NCBI GenBank assembly: GCA_016713925.1
Contig: JADJOH010000002.1
Span: 682,001 to 746,000, forward strand
Source: Bacteroidota bacterium
Lineage (GTDB): Bacteria; Bacteroidota; Bacteroidia; AKYH767-A; OLB10
DNA length: 64,000 bases
Direction of reading: 5' to 3'
The stretch's first letter is position 1. Each line of letters opens with the position of its first letter. The position numbers and the translations under genes are program-made. The notes beneath the pieces were generated by a model, which saw only the letters and a program-made list of their open reading frames with translations, did no database searches and was not told the origin of the DNA. Positions 16,969-26,000 of the stretch are shown one piece after another.

Positions 16969-17682
16969 ATGAGGAAGAAAACGATAAATATGGACTGCTT
17001 TAATTGCGAATCAAGGTTACATTCTGTTTTTTGCAAGATAAGTGACAATGATGTACTGAATGTCAACCTTAATAAGAACCGTTTCGTTTATAATAAGGGG
17101 GACATTTTGTTCCACAGAGACACACTTCCGCTCGGAATTTTCATCATTGAAAAAGGAAAAGTTAAAATTTATAAATATGCAGGAAACGGTAGAGATCAAA
17201 TTGTGCGACTTACTAAACCGGGAGACATTATTGGCTACCGCGCATTATTAAATAGCAGGCCTTATTCATCCACTGCTGAAGCAATTGAAGAAACCGTTGT
17301 TTGTTTTTTAAGTAAGGATTTATTCATGGACATCATGAAAAACAACAACAGTGTCAATGAAAACATCCTTAAATTAATGACTAAAGAACTGGATCACACC
17401 GAAACATTGCTTTGTGAAAATCATTTTAAGTCAGTAAGGGCAAGAGTGGCTGATATGATTTTGTATATTAAAGAAAAATACGGTTTTGAAAAAGATAATA
17501 TCACTATTAATATTACTTTATCCCGTAGCGATTTATCATCATTGGTTGGAACGGCAACGGAAACACTTATCCGAACTTTGATTACTTTGAAAGAAGAACA
17601 AATAATAGACTTTTCCGGGAAGAGAATACAGATCAAAGATCAAAAAAAACTAATACAGGCTGCACAAAGAAAGGAATCTTAA
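16969..17682 (+). CDS. Crp/Fnr family transcriptional regulator with Fnr-like cysteines
   Basis: 237 residues: N-terminal cysteine segment, cyclic-nucleotide-like beta-roll (about 30-125; KGDILFHRD, LGIFIIEKGKVKIYKY, KPGDIIG), dimer helix, and winged HTH with recognition helix GTATETLIRTL (194-204), which keeps the E-x3-R of Fnr-type readers. Cys at 10, 13, 22 and 112 give C-x2-C-x8-C plus one in the roll, close to E. coli Fnr (20, 23, 29, 122), so an oxygen- or NO-labile Fe-S cluster is plausible. An in-frame ATG at 16990 (M8) would still keep all four. Divergent from the glb-ric-tpl-norCB operon, which it probably controls. Confidence 0.9.
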   Translation: MRKKTINMDCFNCESRLHSVFCKISDNDVLNVNLNKNRFVYNKGDILFHRDTLPLGIFIIEKGKVKIYKYAGNGRDQIVRLTKPGDIIGYRALLNSRPYSSTAEAIEETVVCFLSKDLFMDIMKNNNSVNENILKLMTKELDHTETLLCENHFKSVRARVADMILYIKEKYGFEKDNITINITLSRSDLSSLVGTATETLIRTLITLKEEQIIDFSGKRIQIKDQKKLIQAAQRKES

Positions 17683-17803
17683 TAACCTGTCACCTTTAGA
17701 ATTTGTCAAATTAAATAATGCAGTTTAATGTTTTTTTTTAAACTGCTTTCCGTCTTTTGCTAAAAGAAATATTCTTTTTAATGTTAAAATATACTGTGAA
17801 TTG

Positions 17804-17815
17804 TGATGATCATCA
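17804..17815. promoter_or_regulatory. Fnr-like palindrome TGATGATCATCA
   Basis: Perfect 12-base palindrome with TGAT and ATCA arms spaced by four bases, like the site at 16830-16843. It lies upstream of the 599-residue gene; its centre (17809.5) is about 43 bases before the start predicted from the -7 box at 17839. Confidence 0.55.
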
Positions 17816-17838
17816 TTTTAACCGAGAAACAATCTTCG

Positions 17839-17846
17839 TAATTTTG
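17839..17846 (+). promoter_or_regulatory. -7 box TAATTTTG, 599-residue gene
   Basis: Exact TAnnTTTG match 31 bases before the ATG at 17870, with the Fnr-like palindrome directly upstream. Confidence 0.6.
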
Positions 17847-17869
17847 CCTGCTTCTGAAAAACAAAACGA

Positions 17870-19669
17870 ATGATTCCCAACCATCAACATACTTTTCATA
17901 TTCCGGTAATGGGCTTAGGCTTTACGATTGACAGTCCGGCGAAAATCGCCAAATACGGTATTTCATCGGTCATCTCCATTATGGAAGATGAATTAATTGA
18001 AAGTATGCGGGCTTTCTATTGCAAGGCTTACGGGATTACGTACCAGCCGATTAAACAAAATGAAGAAGATTATCGGGCGCGACGCATTACAGCCTATCTG
18101 AATACAATCAATCAGGTGGTGAACATACAGTTTGAAACCCTGAAGAAATCATCCTTCTCACCGGATTCAGAACTCAGCAGATACTTTGAATTACTTCCCG
18201 ATTCTTCCCCTCTGCGTAAACGTTTTATCGCCATGTGCGCAATGCCCGAAGGAATAGAAAAGACTTCTGTTCAGCAGGAATTAAGAAGCGCAATGAAACC
18301 CGGATCTATCGATGTAAATATCATGGCAAAGGCCGATCGGTTGGGATACTCAGAAGATGGAAAGGAGTTATTACCGGAGTTTTCTAACGCACTTTCGTCC
18401 CTGAGAGGATTTGCAAAGAGTGATTTAAAATCTTCATTGGTTATCTCCGCAGGATATAATCCCCGGTTGTATTCATACATCGGTCAATTTAAAGATTTCT
18501 TTCCGGATGAAAATGGAATGCTGACGAAAAAAATAGTTTTAAAAGTAAGTGATTATCGCTCGGCACAGATTCAGGGATTACTGTTGGCTAAAAAAGGAAT
18601 TTGGGTATCAGAATTCAGAGTGGAATCAGGGTTAAACTGTGGCGGACATGCCTTCCCTACTGAAGGTCTGCTTACAGGACCCATTCTGGAAGAATTTAAG
18701 GAAAAAAAAGAAAGCCTGAGGGAAGCATTGAAGAATCAATGTAATACAGCATGGGAAGGATTGGGCATTCCTCATGACCATTTCAACTATGAAATTACTT
18801 ATTCGGCGCAGGGCGGCATCGGTACCTTTGAAGAAGATACCTTTCTCAGGAAACACTACCAACTTGATTATACCGGTTGGGGAAGTCCTTTTCTTTTAGT
18901 GCCTGAATGTACCAATGTAGATGAAGAAACATTGAAGAAACTTACCCAAGCTGAACCTTCTGACTACTATTTAAGCTATGCCTCACCGTTAGGCGTTCCG
19001 TTTTACAACTTCAGGCTATCAAGTGCCAATACGGAAAGGATAAACCGCATAAAGGCAAATCGCCCCGGCTCCCCTTGCTATAAAAAACATCTGGCGTCCA
19101 ATACTGAATTTACTACCGAAACAATCTGTACTGCTTCTCGGGAGTACCAGCAGCTAAAAATAAAATCCGTCACTGAAAGCGCTGTTTCTGAAGAAGAAAA
19201 AGCAGCACAAATTAAAAGGATCACTGAAAAAGAATGTTTATGTGAAGGACTTTCAACAGCCACTTTGCTAAAGAACAAATTACCACTCTCACACAAACTG
19301 AAATCAGTGAGTATCTGCCCCGGTCCCAATATGGCTTTTTTTAGTCGAATTGCCACCTTAGAAGAAATGTGCGGACATATCTATGGAAGAACCAATCTCA
19401 TCAGTAAAAAACGTCCGCATTTATTTATCAACGAGCTTAAATTGTATGTTGACTACTTTAAAAGGCAGATGGCTTCAAATCCCTTATCAAATCAGGAATT
19501 AAAATATCTGAACAATTTCAAAAACAATCTTCTGAAAGGAATTGACTACTACAAAAATCTGTTTTTAACAATTCAGAACCTGACTGTAAGTACAACTGAA
19601 AACATGATTCTTCAACTACGGGAATTTGAAGAACAACTCCAGAATGAAGAAGCGTTTGTGATCGGTTAA
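17870..19669 (+). CDS. conserved-looking 599-residue protein of unknown function
   Basis: I do not recognise a characterised family. The N-terminus (HIPVMGLGFTIDSPAKIAKY, then GISSVISIMEDE) reads like the first strand and helix of an FMN-binding TIM barrel of the nitronate monooxygenase kind, but this is only an impression. Further segments that look constrained: LVISAGYNPRLYSYIGQF near 200, FRVESGLNCGGHAFPTEG near 255-272, a Cys pair KECLCEG near 450, SICPGPNMAFFSRIATLEEM near 480-500 and GHIYGR. No signal peptide or membrane segment, so cytoplasmic. The C-terminal ~90 residues look helical. Its promoter has an Fnr-like palindrome at the same spacing as the NO-detoxification operon, so a role under NO or low oxygen is inferred. 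Confidence 0.85.
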   Translation: MIPNHQHTFHIPVMGLGFTIDSPAKIAKYGISSVISIMEDELIESMRAFYCKAYGITYQPIKQNEEDYRARRITAYLNTINQVVNIQFETLKKSSFSPDSELSRYFELLPDSSPLRKRFIAMCAMPEGIEKTSVQQELRSAMKPGSIDVNIMAKADRLGYSEDGKELLPEFSNALSSLRGFAKSDLKSSLVISAGYNPRLYSYIGQFKDFFPDENGMLTKKIVLKVSDYRSAQIQGLLLAKKGIWVSEFRVESGLNCGGHAFPTEGLLTGPILEEFKEKKESLREALKNQCNTAWEGLGIPHDHFNYEITYSAQGGIGTFEEDTFLRKHYQLDYTGWGSPFLLVPECTNVDEETLKKLTQAEPSDYYLSYASPLGVPFYNFRLSSANTERINRIKANRPGSPCYKKHLASNTEFTTETICTASREYQQLKIKSVTESAVSEEEKAAQIKRITEKECLCEGLSTATLLKNKLPLSHKLKSVSICPGPNMAFFSRIATLEEMCGHIYGRTNLISKKRPHLFINELKLYVDYFKRQMASNPLSNQELKYLNNFKNNLLKGIDYYKNLFLTIQNLTVSTTENMILQLREFEEQLQNEEAFVIG

Positions 19670-19740
19670 AATAATTTTACACGGATTCATTCTATTCTAA
19701 ACTATCGTTACAATGGATTATTATAACAAATCTTAACAGG

Positions 19741-19766
19741 TCCTCCTTCGCTAAAGGTTCGGAGGA
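19741..19766. terminator. candidate hairpin between convergent genes
   Basis: TCCTCC (19741-19746) pairs with GGAGGA (19761-19766) around a 14-base loop, in the 145-base gap between two convergent genes. No clear T tract follows, so termination is tentative. The flank shares AATCTGCGGCCTA with 11994-12008. Confidence 0.35.
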
Positions 19767-19814
19767 CAAGCATAAAAAATCTGCGGCCTACCTTTCTAAA
19801 ACAAACCTGTATAA

Positions 19815-21245
19815 TTATTTTTCTACCACACAGCGAGCGAAATAATTACGACCGGAGCTATCGGTGGCTTTAATAAAGTACAGACCTGAATGAATACCTG
19901 ATACGTCAATCGTCTGTGATCTACCACTGTTTGGAGTGTTGATTAATTTTCCGGATACATCAAACAGTTCAACAACAGCTACATCTTGTCCTGCGGGAAG
20001 ATGAATAGTTAGAGTCGATTGTACCGGATTGGGGTATATGAACATTTCTTCATTCGAAATTTCTGTCAGTCCGGTCGTAGCAGGATTCACGGCAATAATT
20101 TTAATGCCGGTCCAGTTGGATGAAAAGGGGATAGCCGTAACAATATACGCCAGGTAAACGGTATCATTGCTGAAATCCAATCCCCAGGTACCGATGTTGT
20201 TGTTTACTCCACCGTAAAAGGAACAGGAGTCGGGTTGTGTGGGATCAGAAACATCTAATACCAGCAAATCCCCTCTCCCTGTTGATGAATACACCAACTG
20301 CTGCTGCTCATCATACCGTAATTCATTCGCATGCCCCTCTGAAGCCGCCCATATAAAAGGATTATTGGTCGGTGCCGGCCACGAGGGACCTTTCCAGGAA
20401 CCGGTAAGGCCCACAGCGCCCGCATTGGAGATATCCAGTACTTCAAAACCCTGATAATCCACAGCGACATAGGCCAGGCCTTCATGCAGCACCACATTAT
20501 TATAAGCCGTAGCAAATCCCACCATCGAAGGATTACAAAATTGGGCGATTTGTACCGGAGCCGTTTTATTCGTCACATCAATCACCCGAAAACCTCCTCT
20601 GTCGAAGCAGGCAAAGACGGTATCGTTACGTACTGCTAATCCCCGCACATTGAATTTCACCGAATCATTACTTGTCGGAGGAACGCCATGCGGGAAGGAC
20701 ATGGAAGGAAGATAGGTGGACTTCCAGGAAACATTGTTCGCATCGCTGATATCGAGAATGATCAATCCATTGTACATTCCGCCCAGGTAAGCATAACTGC
20801 CTTCTATCTCCACAGCACCACAACCTCCTATCGGGAAAGGAGAATACCATGTATCCGTGATAAATGCATTATAAGGATTACTGATATCGATGATGGCCAA
20901 AGCTGCTCCCTGTGCAGGGGTGTCATAGATATTTCCCAACGCGAGATACAACTGACTGTCTACCTGTGTCAGACTTATCACATGATATCCGTTGAAAGCA
21001 CTCGCGGGAATTGTATCAATGGGAACAGGCAATGCAGGGTTGGAGATATCCGCAATCTTCAATCCTCCTTCCTTCGAAGCGACGTACATAAACGGTCGTC
21101 CGGTATTATCCTTTCTTACCGTAAAAGTACTTTGAGTAAATACAGAGGGCAACTCCCCTACTGACTGCAAACTTGTGAGACATTGTGCGGTAGCCGTTCC
21201 TGCAGTAAAAAATACCGCCAGGACAAAGAGAAGGATAGATTTCAT
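19815..21245 (-). CDS. secreted LVIVD-repeat protein with T9SS C-terminal domain
   Basis: 476 residues. Signal peptide (about 1-20, ending TAQ/C), then a body of beta-propeller-like LVIVD repeats, recognisable as recurring GGLKIADISNPA, AALAIIDISNPY, NGLIILDISDANN, GFRVIDVTNK, GFEVLDISNAG and DLLVLDVSDPTQ units. The end is a type A T9SS sorting domain: IYPNPVQSTLTIHLP, VVELFDVSGKLIN, then IHSGLYFIKATDSSG. It should be exported by Sec, passed through the type IX system and anchored or released at the surface. Binding target unknown. It stands alone, convergent with the 599-residue gene. Confidence 0.9.
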   Translation of the reverse strand: MKSILLFVLAVFFTAGTATAQCLTSLQSVGELPSVFTQSTFTVRKDNTGRPFMYVASKEGGLKIADISNPALPVPIDTIPASAFNGYHVISLTQVDSQLYLALGNIYDTPAQGAALAIIDISNPYNAFITDTWYSPFPIGGCGAVEIEGSYAYLGGMYNGLIILDISDANNVSWKSTYLPSMSFPHGVPPTSNDSVKFNVRGLAVRNDTVFACFDRGGFRVIDVTNKTAPVQIAQFCNPSMVGFATAYNNVVLHEGLAYVAVDYQGFEVLDISNAGAVGLTGSWKGPSWPAPTNNPFIWAASEGHANELRYDEQQQLVYSSTGRGDLLVLDVSDPTQPDSCSFYGGVNNNIGTWGLDFSNDTVYLAYIVTAIPFSSNWTGIKIIAVNPATTGLTEISNEEMFIYPNPVQSTLTIHLPAGQDVAVVELFDVSGKLINTPNSGRSQTIDVSGIHSGLYFIKATDSSGRNYFARCVVEK

Positions 21246-21353
21246 GAAGAAAGAATTTTGAAATGTAAAGTTAAAATTTTTGAAAGCAGTAGCAAATGAA
21301 TTTTAATAATTTCTGAAAACGGGTAAGATTTAAACCGGCTTTCTATCTGCGTT

Positions 21354-22028
21354 TCATTGCTGTTGATCTTCTGAACCAGATTCGGTTTGGATATCTATAC
21401 TTTTAATTTCAGATTTCACCTGCGCAGATTCCTCCGGATAAATTTTCTTTTGGAAAACGATCCATAGGATTACCCCACAACTGATGGCGGCATCGGCAAT
21501 ATTAAATACGGGACGGAAAAACAGAAACGACTCTCCCCCCCATACCGGAAGCCATGCCGGAAATTGTCCGCTGATGATCGGGAAATAGAGCATATCCACG
21601 ACTTTCCCATGTAACAGCTCCGCATAGCCGCCTTCGGGAGGGAACAGTGCTGCTACACCCCCAAAATCACTCGTGGAAAAACAAACTCCATAAAAAACGG
21701 AATCAATTATATTTCCAATAGCTCCGGCAAAGACCAGCGATAAGATTGAAATATAAAGCTTCCCTGCTTTTTCCTTCACCATCTTCCAGAGAAACCAGGC
21801 CAGACCGCTCACAAAAATGATGCGAAATACACTCAAAAATAATTTGCCATAATCACCGCCCAACTCCAGCCCGAAAGCCATTCCGTTGTTCTCGGTAAAG
21901 TGAATATAAAACCAATTGGCCACTTTATACTCCTGCCCCAGATACATATGCGTTTTGATCCAGATCTTCGAGAGCTGATCGGCGAACAAGACGGAGAATA
22001 TAATTAACAGCGGACGTTTCAAGGGCAA
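21354..22028 (-). CDS. lspA: lipoprotein signal peptidase (signal peptidase II)
   Basis: 224 residues, longer than the ~165 of E. coli because of an extended periplasmic loop (about 112-170) common in Bacteroidota and a charged cytoplasmic tail. Four membrane segments. Conserved pieces: ADQLSK at 16-21, FTENNGMAFG at 44-53, GAIGNIID at 102-109, then KVVDML with D145 and FNIADA with D179, which fit the catalytic Asp pair. It cleaves prolipoproteins before the lipid-modified Cys at the inner membrane; several lipoproteins are predicted in this window. It lies 123 bases after the DksA-like gene on the same strand. Confidence 0.95.
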   Translation of the reverse strand: MPLKRPLLIIFSVLFADQLSKIWIKTHMYLGQEYKVANWFYIHFTENNGMAFGLELGGDYGKLFLSVFRIIFVSGLAWFLWKMVKEKAGKLYISILSLVFAGAIGNIIDSVFYGVCFSTSDFGGVAALFPPEGGYAELLHGKVVDMLYFPIISGQFPAWLPVWGGESFLFFRPVFNIADAAISCGVILWIVFQKKIYPEESAQVKSEIKSIDIQTESGSEDQQQ

Positions 22029-22151
22029 GATGGGGTTTCAAAAAAAGGAAGCCTGCAGGATTATACTGCAAGCTTCGATTTTGTTTTTTTTATTTTGGCA
22101 GCAAGTGAAAAGACACTTGGCTGCAAGGGTACTATTCAATCAGAAGTTGCA

Positions 22152-22973
22152 TTAATCTCTGTACTGTTTCAATTTTGCTTCCATGCTCTGCGTGGTATGC
22201 GGAACAGCACGCAAGCGTTCTTTAGGAATCAGCTGACCGGTGACTCTGCAAATACCGTAGGTTTTATTTTCAATGCGAATCAAGGCTGCTTCCAGTTGCT
22301 CGATAAACTTCTTTTGACGGGCAGCGAGGTTAGCCGCTTCTTCTTTCGCCAGGGTTTCAGAACCATCTTCCAGCATTTTAAAGGAAGCGCCGGTATCATC
22401 CGTACCATTCTCATTGGCATTGATAATTTGCGCCTGCAGATTGATCAACTCACGTCTTGCTTCTTCGAGCTTATTCACCACTAACACTTTGAACTCTGCC
22501 AGATCGGCATCGTTATAACGCTGTGTAGTCACTACTTTTTTAACTTCCGTTTCTGCTTTTTTCTCTATCATAGGTTTTGACTCAATTTTCACACTTGGCA
22601 CTACAGGGATATGAACGGCGGGACGGGTGACTTGTTGTTCCTTTAGGACAGGCTTAGTATTTGCCTTTGAAGCAACGGGAGCAGCCTTCACCACTTTCGT
22701 CACCTTCTTAGGTTCCACTTTATTTACTTTGGGAGCCGGGGCTTTCGCCACCTTCTTCGCCACCGCCTTTTTAGGTGCTGCTACTGTCTTTTTTACAGCG
22801 GCTTTCTTTACCGGTTTAACAGCGGACTTCTTCACCACCTTTACTGCTTTCTTAGCGCTTTTCTTAGGGGCAACTATTTTTTTAGCAGGAGCTTTCGCTG
22901 CTGAAGACTTCTTAGCAACTGTTTTTTTAGCAGGAGCTTTTTTCGCAGCCTTCTTAGGTGCTGCCTTCTTCAC
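22152..22973 (-). CDS. DksA/TraR-like protein with lysine-alanine-rich N-terminus
   Basis: 273 residues from GTG 22973. Two parts: an N-terminal ~130-residue Lys/Ala/Pro-rich histone-H1-like region (repeated KKAPAKK, KKAAVKK words) and a C-terminal DksA-like domain with a coiled coil (about 155-230) and YGICRVTGQLIPKERL near 250. Only one Cys of the C4 zinc motif remains, as is common in Bacteroidota relatives. It may act on RNA polymerase while the basic tail binds nucleic acid (inference). The start is probably wrong as read: ATG at 23053 overlapping the ileS tail gives MASKK and then needs one more A in a seven-A run (23038-23044 on the plus strand as T7) to enter this frame. Confidence 0.85.
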   Translation of the reverse strand: MKKAAPKKAAKKAPAKKTVAKKSSAAKAPAKKIVAPKKSAKKAVKVVKKSAVKPVKKAAVKKTVAAPKKAVAKKVAKAPAPKVNKVEPKKVTKVVKAAPVASKANTKPVLKEQQVTRPAVHIPVVPSVKIESKPMIEKKAETEVKKVVTTQRYNDADLAEFKVLVVNKLEEARRELINLQAQIINANENGTDDTGASFKMLEDGSETLAKEEAANLAARQKKFIEQLEAALIRIENKTYGICRVTGQLIPKERLRAVPHTTQSMEAKLKQYRD

Positions 22974-23042
22974 GACTTTACCGCCGGTCGCTTTACCTGC
23001 AGGTTTCTTAGCTGCGGCCTTTTTTGATTTAGAAATGTTTTT

Positions 23043-26000
23043 TTACTGGCCATTGGAATATTTTTTTACAGATGTAATTACTTGAAGTTCATCATCCACA
23101 TCCACCGGAATCGCTTCCGATCCGTCAACATGGTCAACCAACTCCAATTGTGTTGCTAAAATTTCGCTGCGAATATAGTCGAAATTATTCTTTACTGAAC
23201 GATGAACCGACTCCGGTCCCTGTATTCTCACGCTGATGGTGTCCGTTACTTCGAACCCCTTGTCTTTCCGTATGTTCTGAATGCGGTTGACGAGTTCCCG
23301 CGCCAGTCCCTTGTCTTTCAGATGGTCTGTTAAGGTAATATCGAGGGCCACCGTCAGCTTTCCCTGACTGATCACCTGCCAGCCGGGGATATCTTCACTC
23401 AGCACCTCCACATCTTCCAAAAGCAAATCGAAGAGCACCTCTCCCAGCTTCATGGGCAAAATGCCGTTCTGTTCGAGATAAGCTATTTCGTCCTGACTGA
23501 TCTCCGCCACCCTGGCGCTCAATTGTTTCATCAAGCCACCGACCTTCGGACCAAGGGCTTTGAAATTAGGTTTGAGCTTTTTAACGAGGACATTGTTGGA
23601 CTCATCGAGAAACTGAATCTCCTCCACATTCACCTCCGCCTTGATGAGTTCCTCCACCGCCTGAATCTTTTTCCTGAAATTTTCATCAAAAACAGGCAAT
23701 AATATTTTTTGAAGGGGCTGACGTACTTTGATATTCACCTTCTTGCGTAAACTCAACGCCATGGAACTTATCTCCTGCGCCAACTGCATCCGCTCTTCCA
23801 GATTCTTATCAATCAGCTCCTCATTTACTTCAGGAAAATTCGCCAGATGCACGCTCTCGTTGCGATCCTTCTTTGAACAGTTATTGAGATCACTGAACAA
23901 CTGATCGGCGAAGAAAGGCGCTACCGGAGCCATCAGCCGCGATAAAGTATCGAGACAAGTGTACAAGGTCTGATACGCAGCCTTTTTATCATCCGAATAA
24001 TCTCCCTTCCAGAAACGACGACGACTCAGACGAATGTACCAGTTGCTGAGATGTTCCGTGACAAAATCCTGAATAGCACGGGTCGCCTTCGTGGGTTCAT
24101 AATCCGCATAGCAGGCATCCACTTCCTTGACGAGCGAATTCAACAAGGAGAGAATCCATCTATCCAGCTCGGTGCGGTTTTTATATGGAATTTCCGGACC
24201 TTCAAATGTGAAGCCATCGATATTCGCATAGAGGGCGAAGAAATTATAAGTATTGTAGAGAGTACCGAAAAACTTACGCTGCACCTCTCCTATTCCTTCG
24301 AGATTAAATTTAAGATTGTCCCAGGGCTGCGCATTGCTGATCATGTACCAGCGCGTAGCATCAGGGCCATAGGTATCGAGTGTCGTAAAAGGATCGGCAG
24401 CATTGCCCAGGCGCTTCGACATCTTGTTTCCGTTTTTGTCGAGCACGAGTCCGTTGGAAACTACATTTTTAAATGCAACAGAATCAAATAACATCACAGC
24501 CAATGCATGGAGTGTGAAGAACCATCCCCGGGTTTGATCCACCCCTTCAGCGATAAAATCAGCAGGGTACACATTGTCCAGATTTTTTCTTTCGAAGGGA
24601 TAATGCCATTGCGCATAAGGCATCGCACCGCTGTCGAACCATACATCAATCAGGTCGGGCTCACGGTACATCGGTTTCCCTTTGGAGGATACCAGCACAG
24701 CATGATCCACATAGGGGCGGTGCAAATCGAAATCACCTTTTTCCGGATCCAGATGTTCCATTTTTGCAGGGTCCATCAGTCCGGCGGCAGCAGCTTTCTT
24801 CAACTCATTGTTGAGTTCTTCAACAGAGCCGATGCATTTCTCCTCTCCGTCTTCTGCTCTCCATATCGGCAATGGAATTCCCCAATAGCGAGAACGGCTC
24901 AGGTTCCAGTCGACGAGGTTCTCCAGCCAGTTTCCGAAACGGCCGGTTCCTGTACTCTCCGGTTTCCAGTTGATGGTTTTATTCAGTTCAATCATCCGCT
25001 CCTTGCAGGTAGTGGTACGGATAAACCAGCTATCCAATGGATAGTACAAAACCGGTTTATCGGTCCTCCAGCAATGGGGATAGGTATGTTCGTATTTTTC
25101 TACTTTGAAAGCACGGTTCTCCTGTTTGAGTTTGATGGCTATGCGCTCATCCACGTTGAGGTATTTCTCCCTGCTCTGCTTTTCCTTCTCTTCCTCGAGT
25201 TCCGTTCCGTTCAGGTATTCTTCCTTCACATACTCGAGCGCGAAATCGGTTACTTCTTTCACAAATCTTCCCCGCTTGTCCACTAACGGCATAGGCTTAC
25301 CGCTATCATCCGCCACCATGATCGATGGAACATCATTCTGTTTGGCTACCCGGAAGTCATCCGCACCAAAAGTAGGCGCGATATGAACGATTCCTGTACC
25401 ATCTTCCGTACTTACAAAGTCACCCGCGATCACTCTGAATGCATCGCCCTCCGGCTGTACGTAGGGAAGTAGTTGTTCGTAGTGTATACCCGTTAGTTCA
25501 GCACCTTTCCATTCCTTCTCTATGCGGAAAGGAATCAATTTATTTCCCGGTTGATATTCTTCCAGCTTCAGCTCTGCTTGTTTCGGAGAGAAATATTTTC
25601 CCACGAGCTCTTTCGCCACCACGACACTTACCGGTTCAAAGGTGTACGGATTGAAGGTGCGTATCAGTGCATAGGTAATGGAAGCGCCTACTGCAAGGGC
25701 AGCGTTGGCCGGTAAGGTCCAGGGCGTGGTGGTCCAGGCGAGGAAAAAAACGGGCGCATCGGTAGCCGCGAACAAAGCTTCACTCTTCGCATCGCGGATA
25801 ACGCTGAACTGAGCCACGATAGTAGTATCCTTCACCAGCTTATACGTCCCGGGCTGATTCAATTCATGCGAACTGAGACCGGTTCCCGCAGCGGGTGAAT
25901 AGGGTTGGATGGTATATCCTTTGTAGAGGAGATTTTTTTTATGCAGCTCTTTCAGGAGGTACCAGCAAGTTTCGATGTACGAATTCTCAAAAGTGATATA

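Noticed and set aside
22627..23085. Phe/Ala/Thr-rich rightward frame opposite the DksA-like gene
   Set aside because: Antisense shadow of the Lys/Ala-rich coding region.
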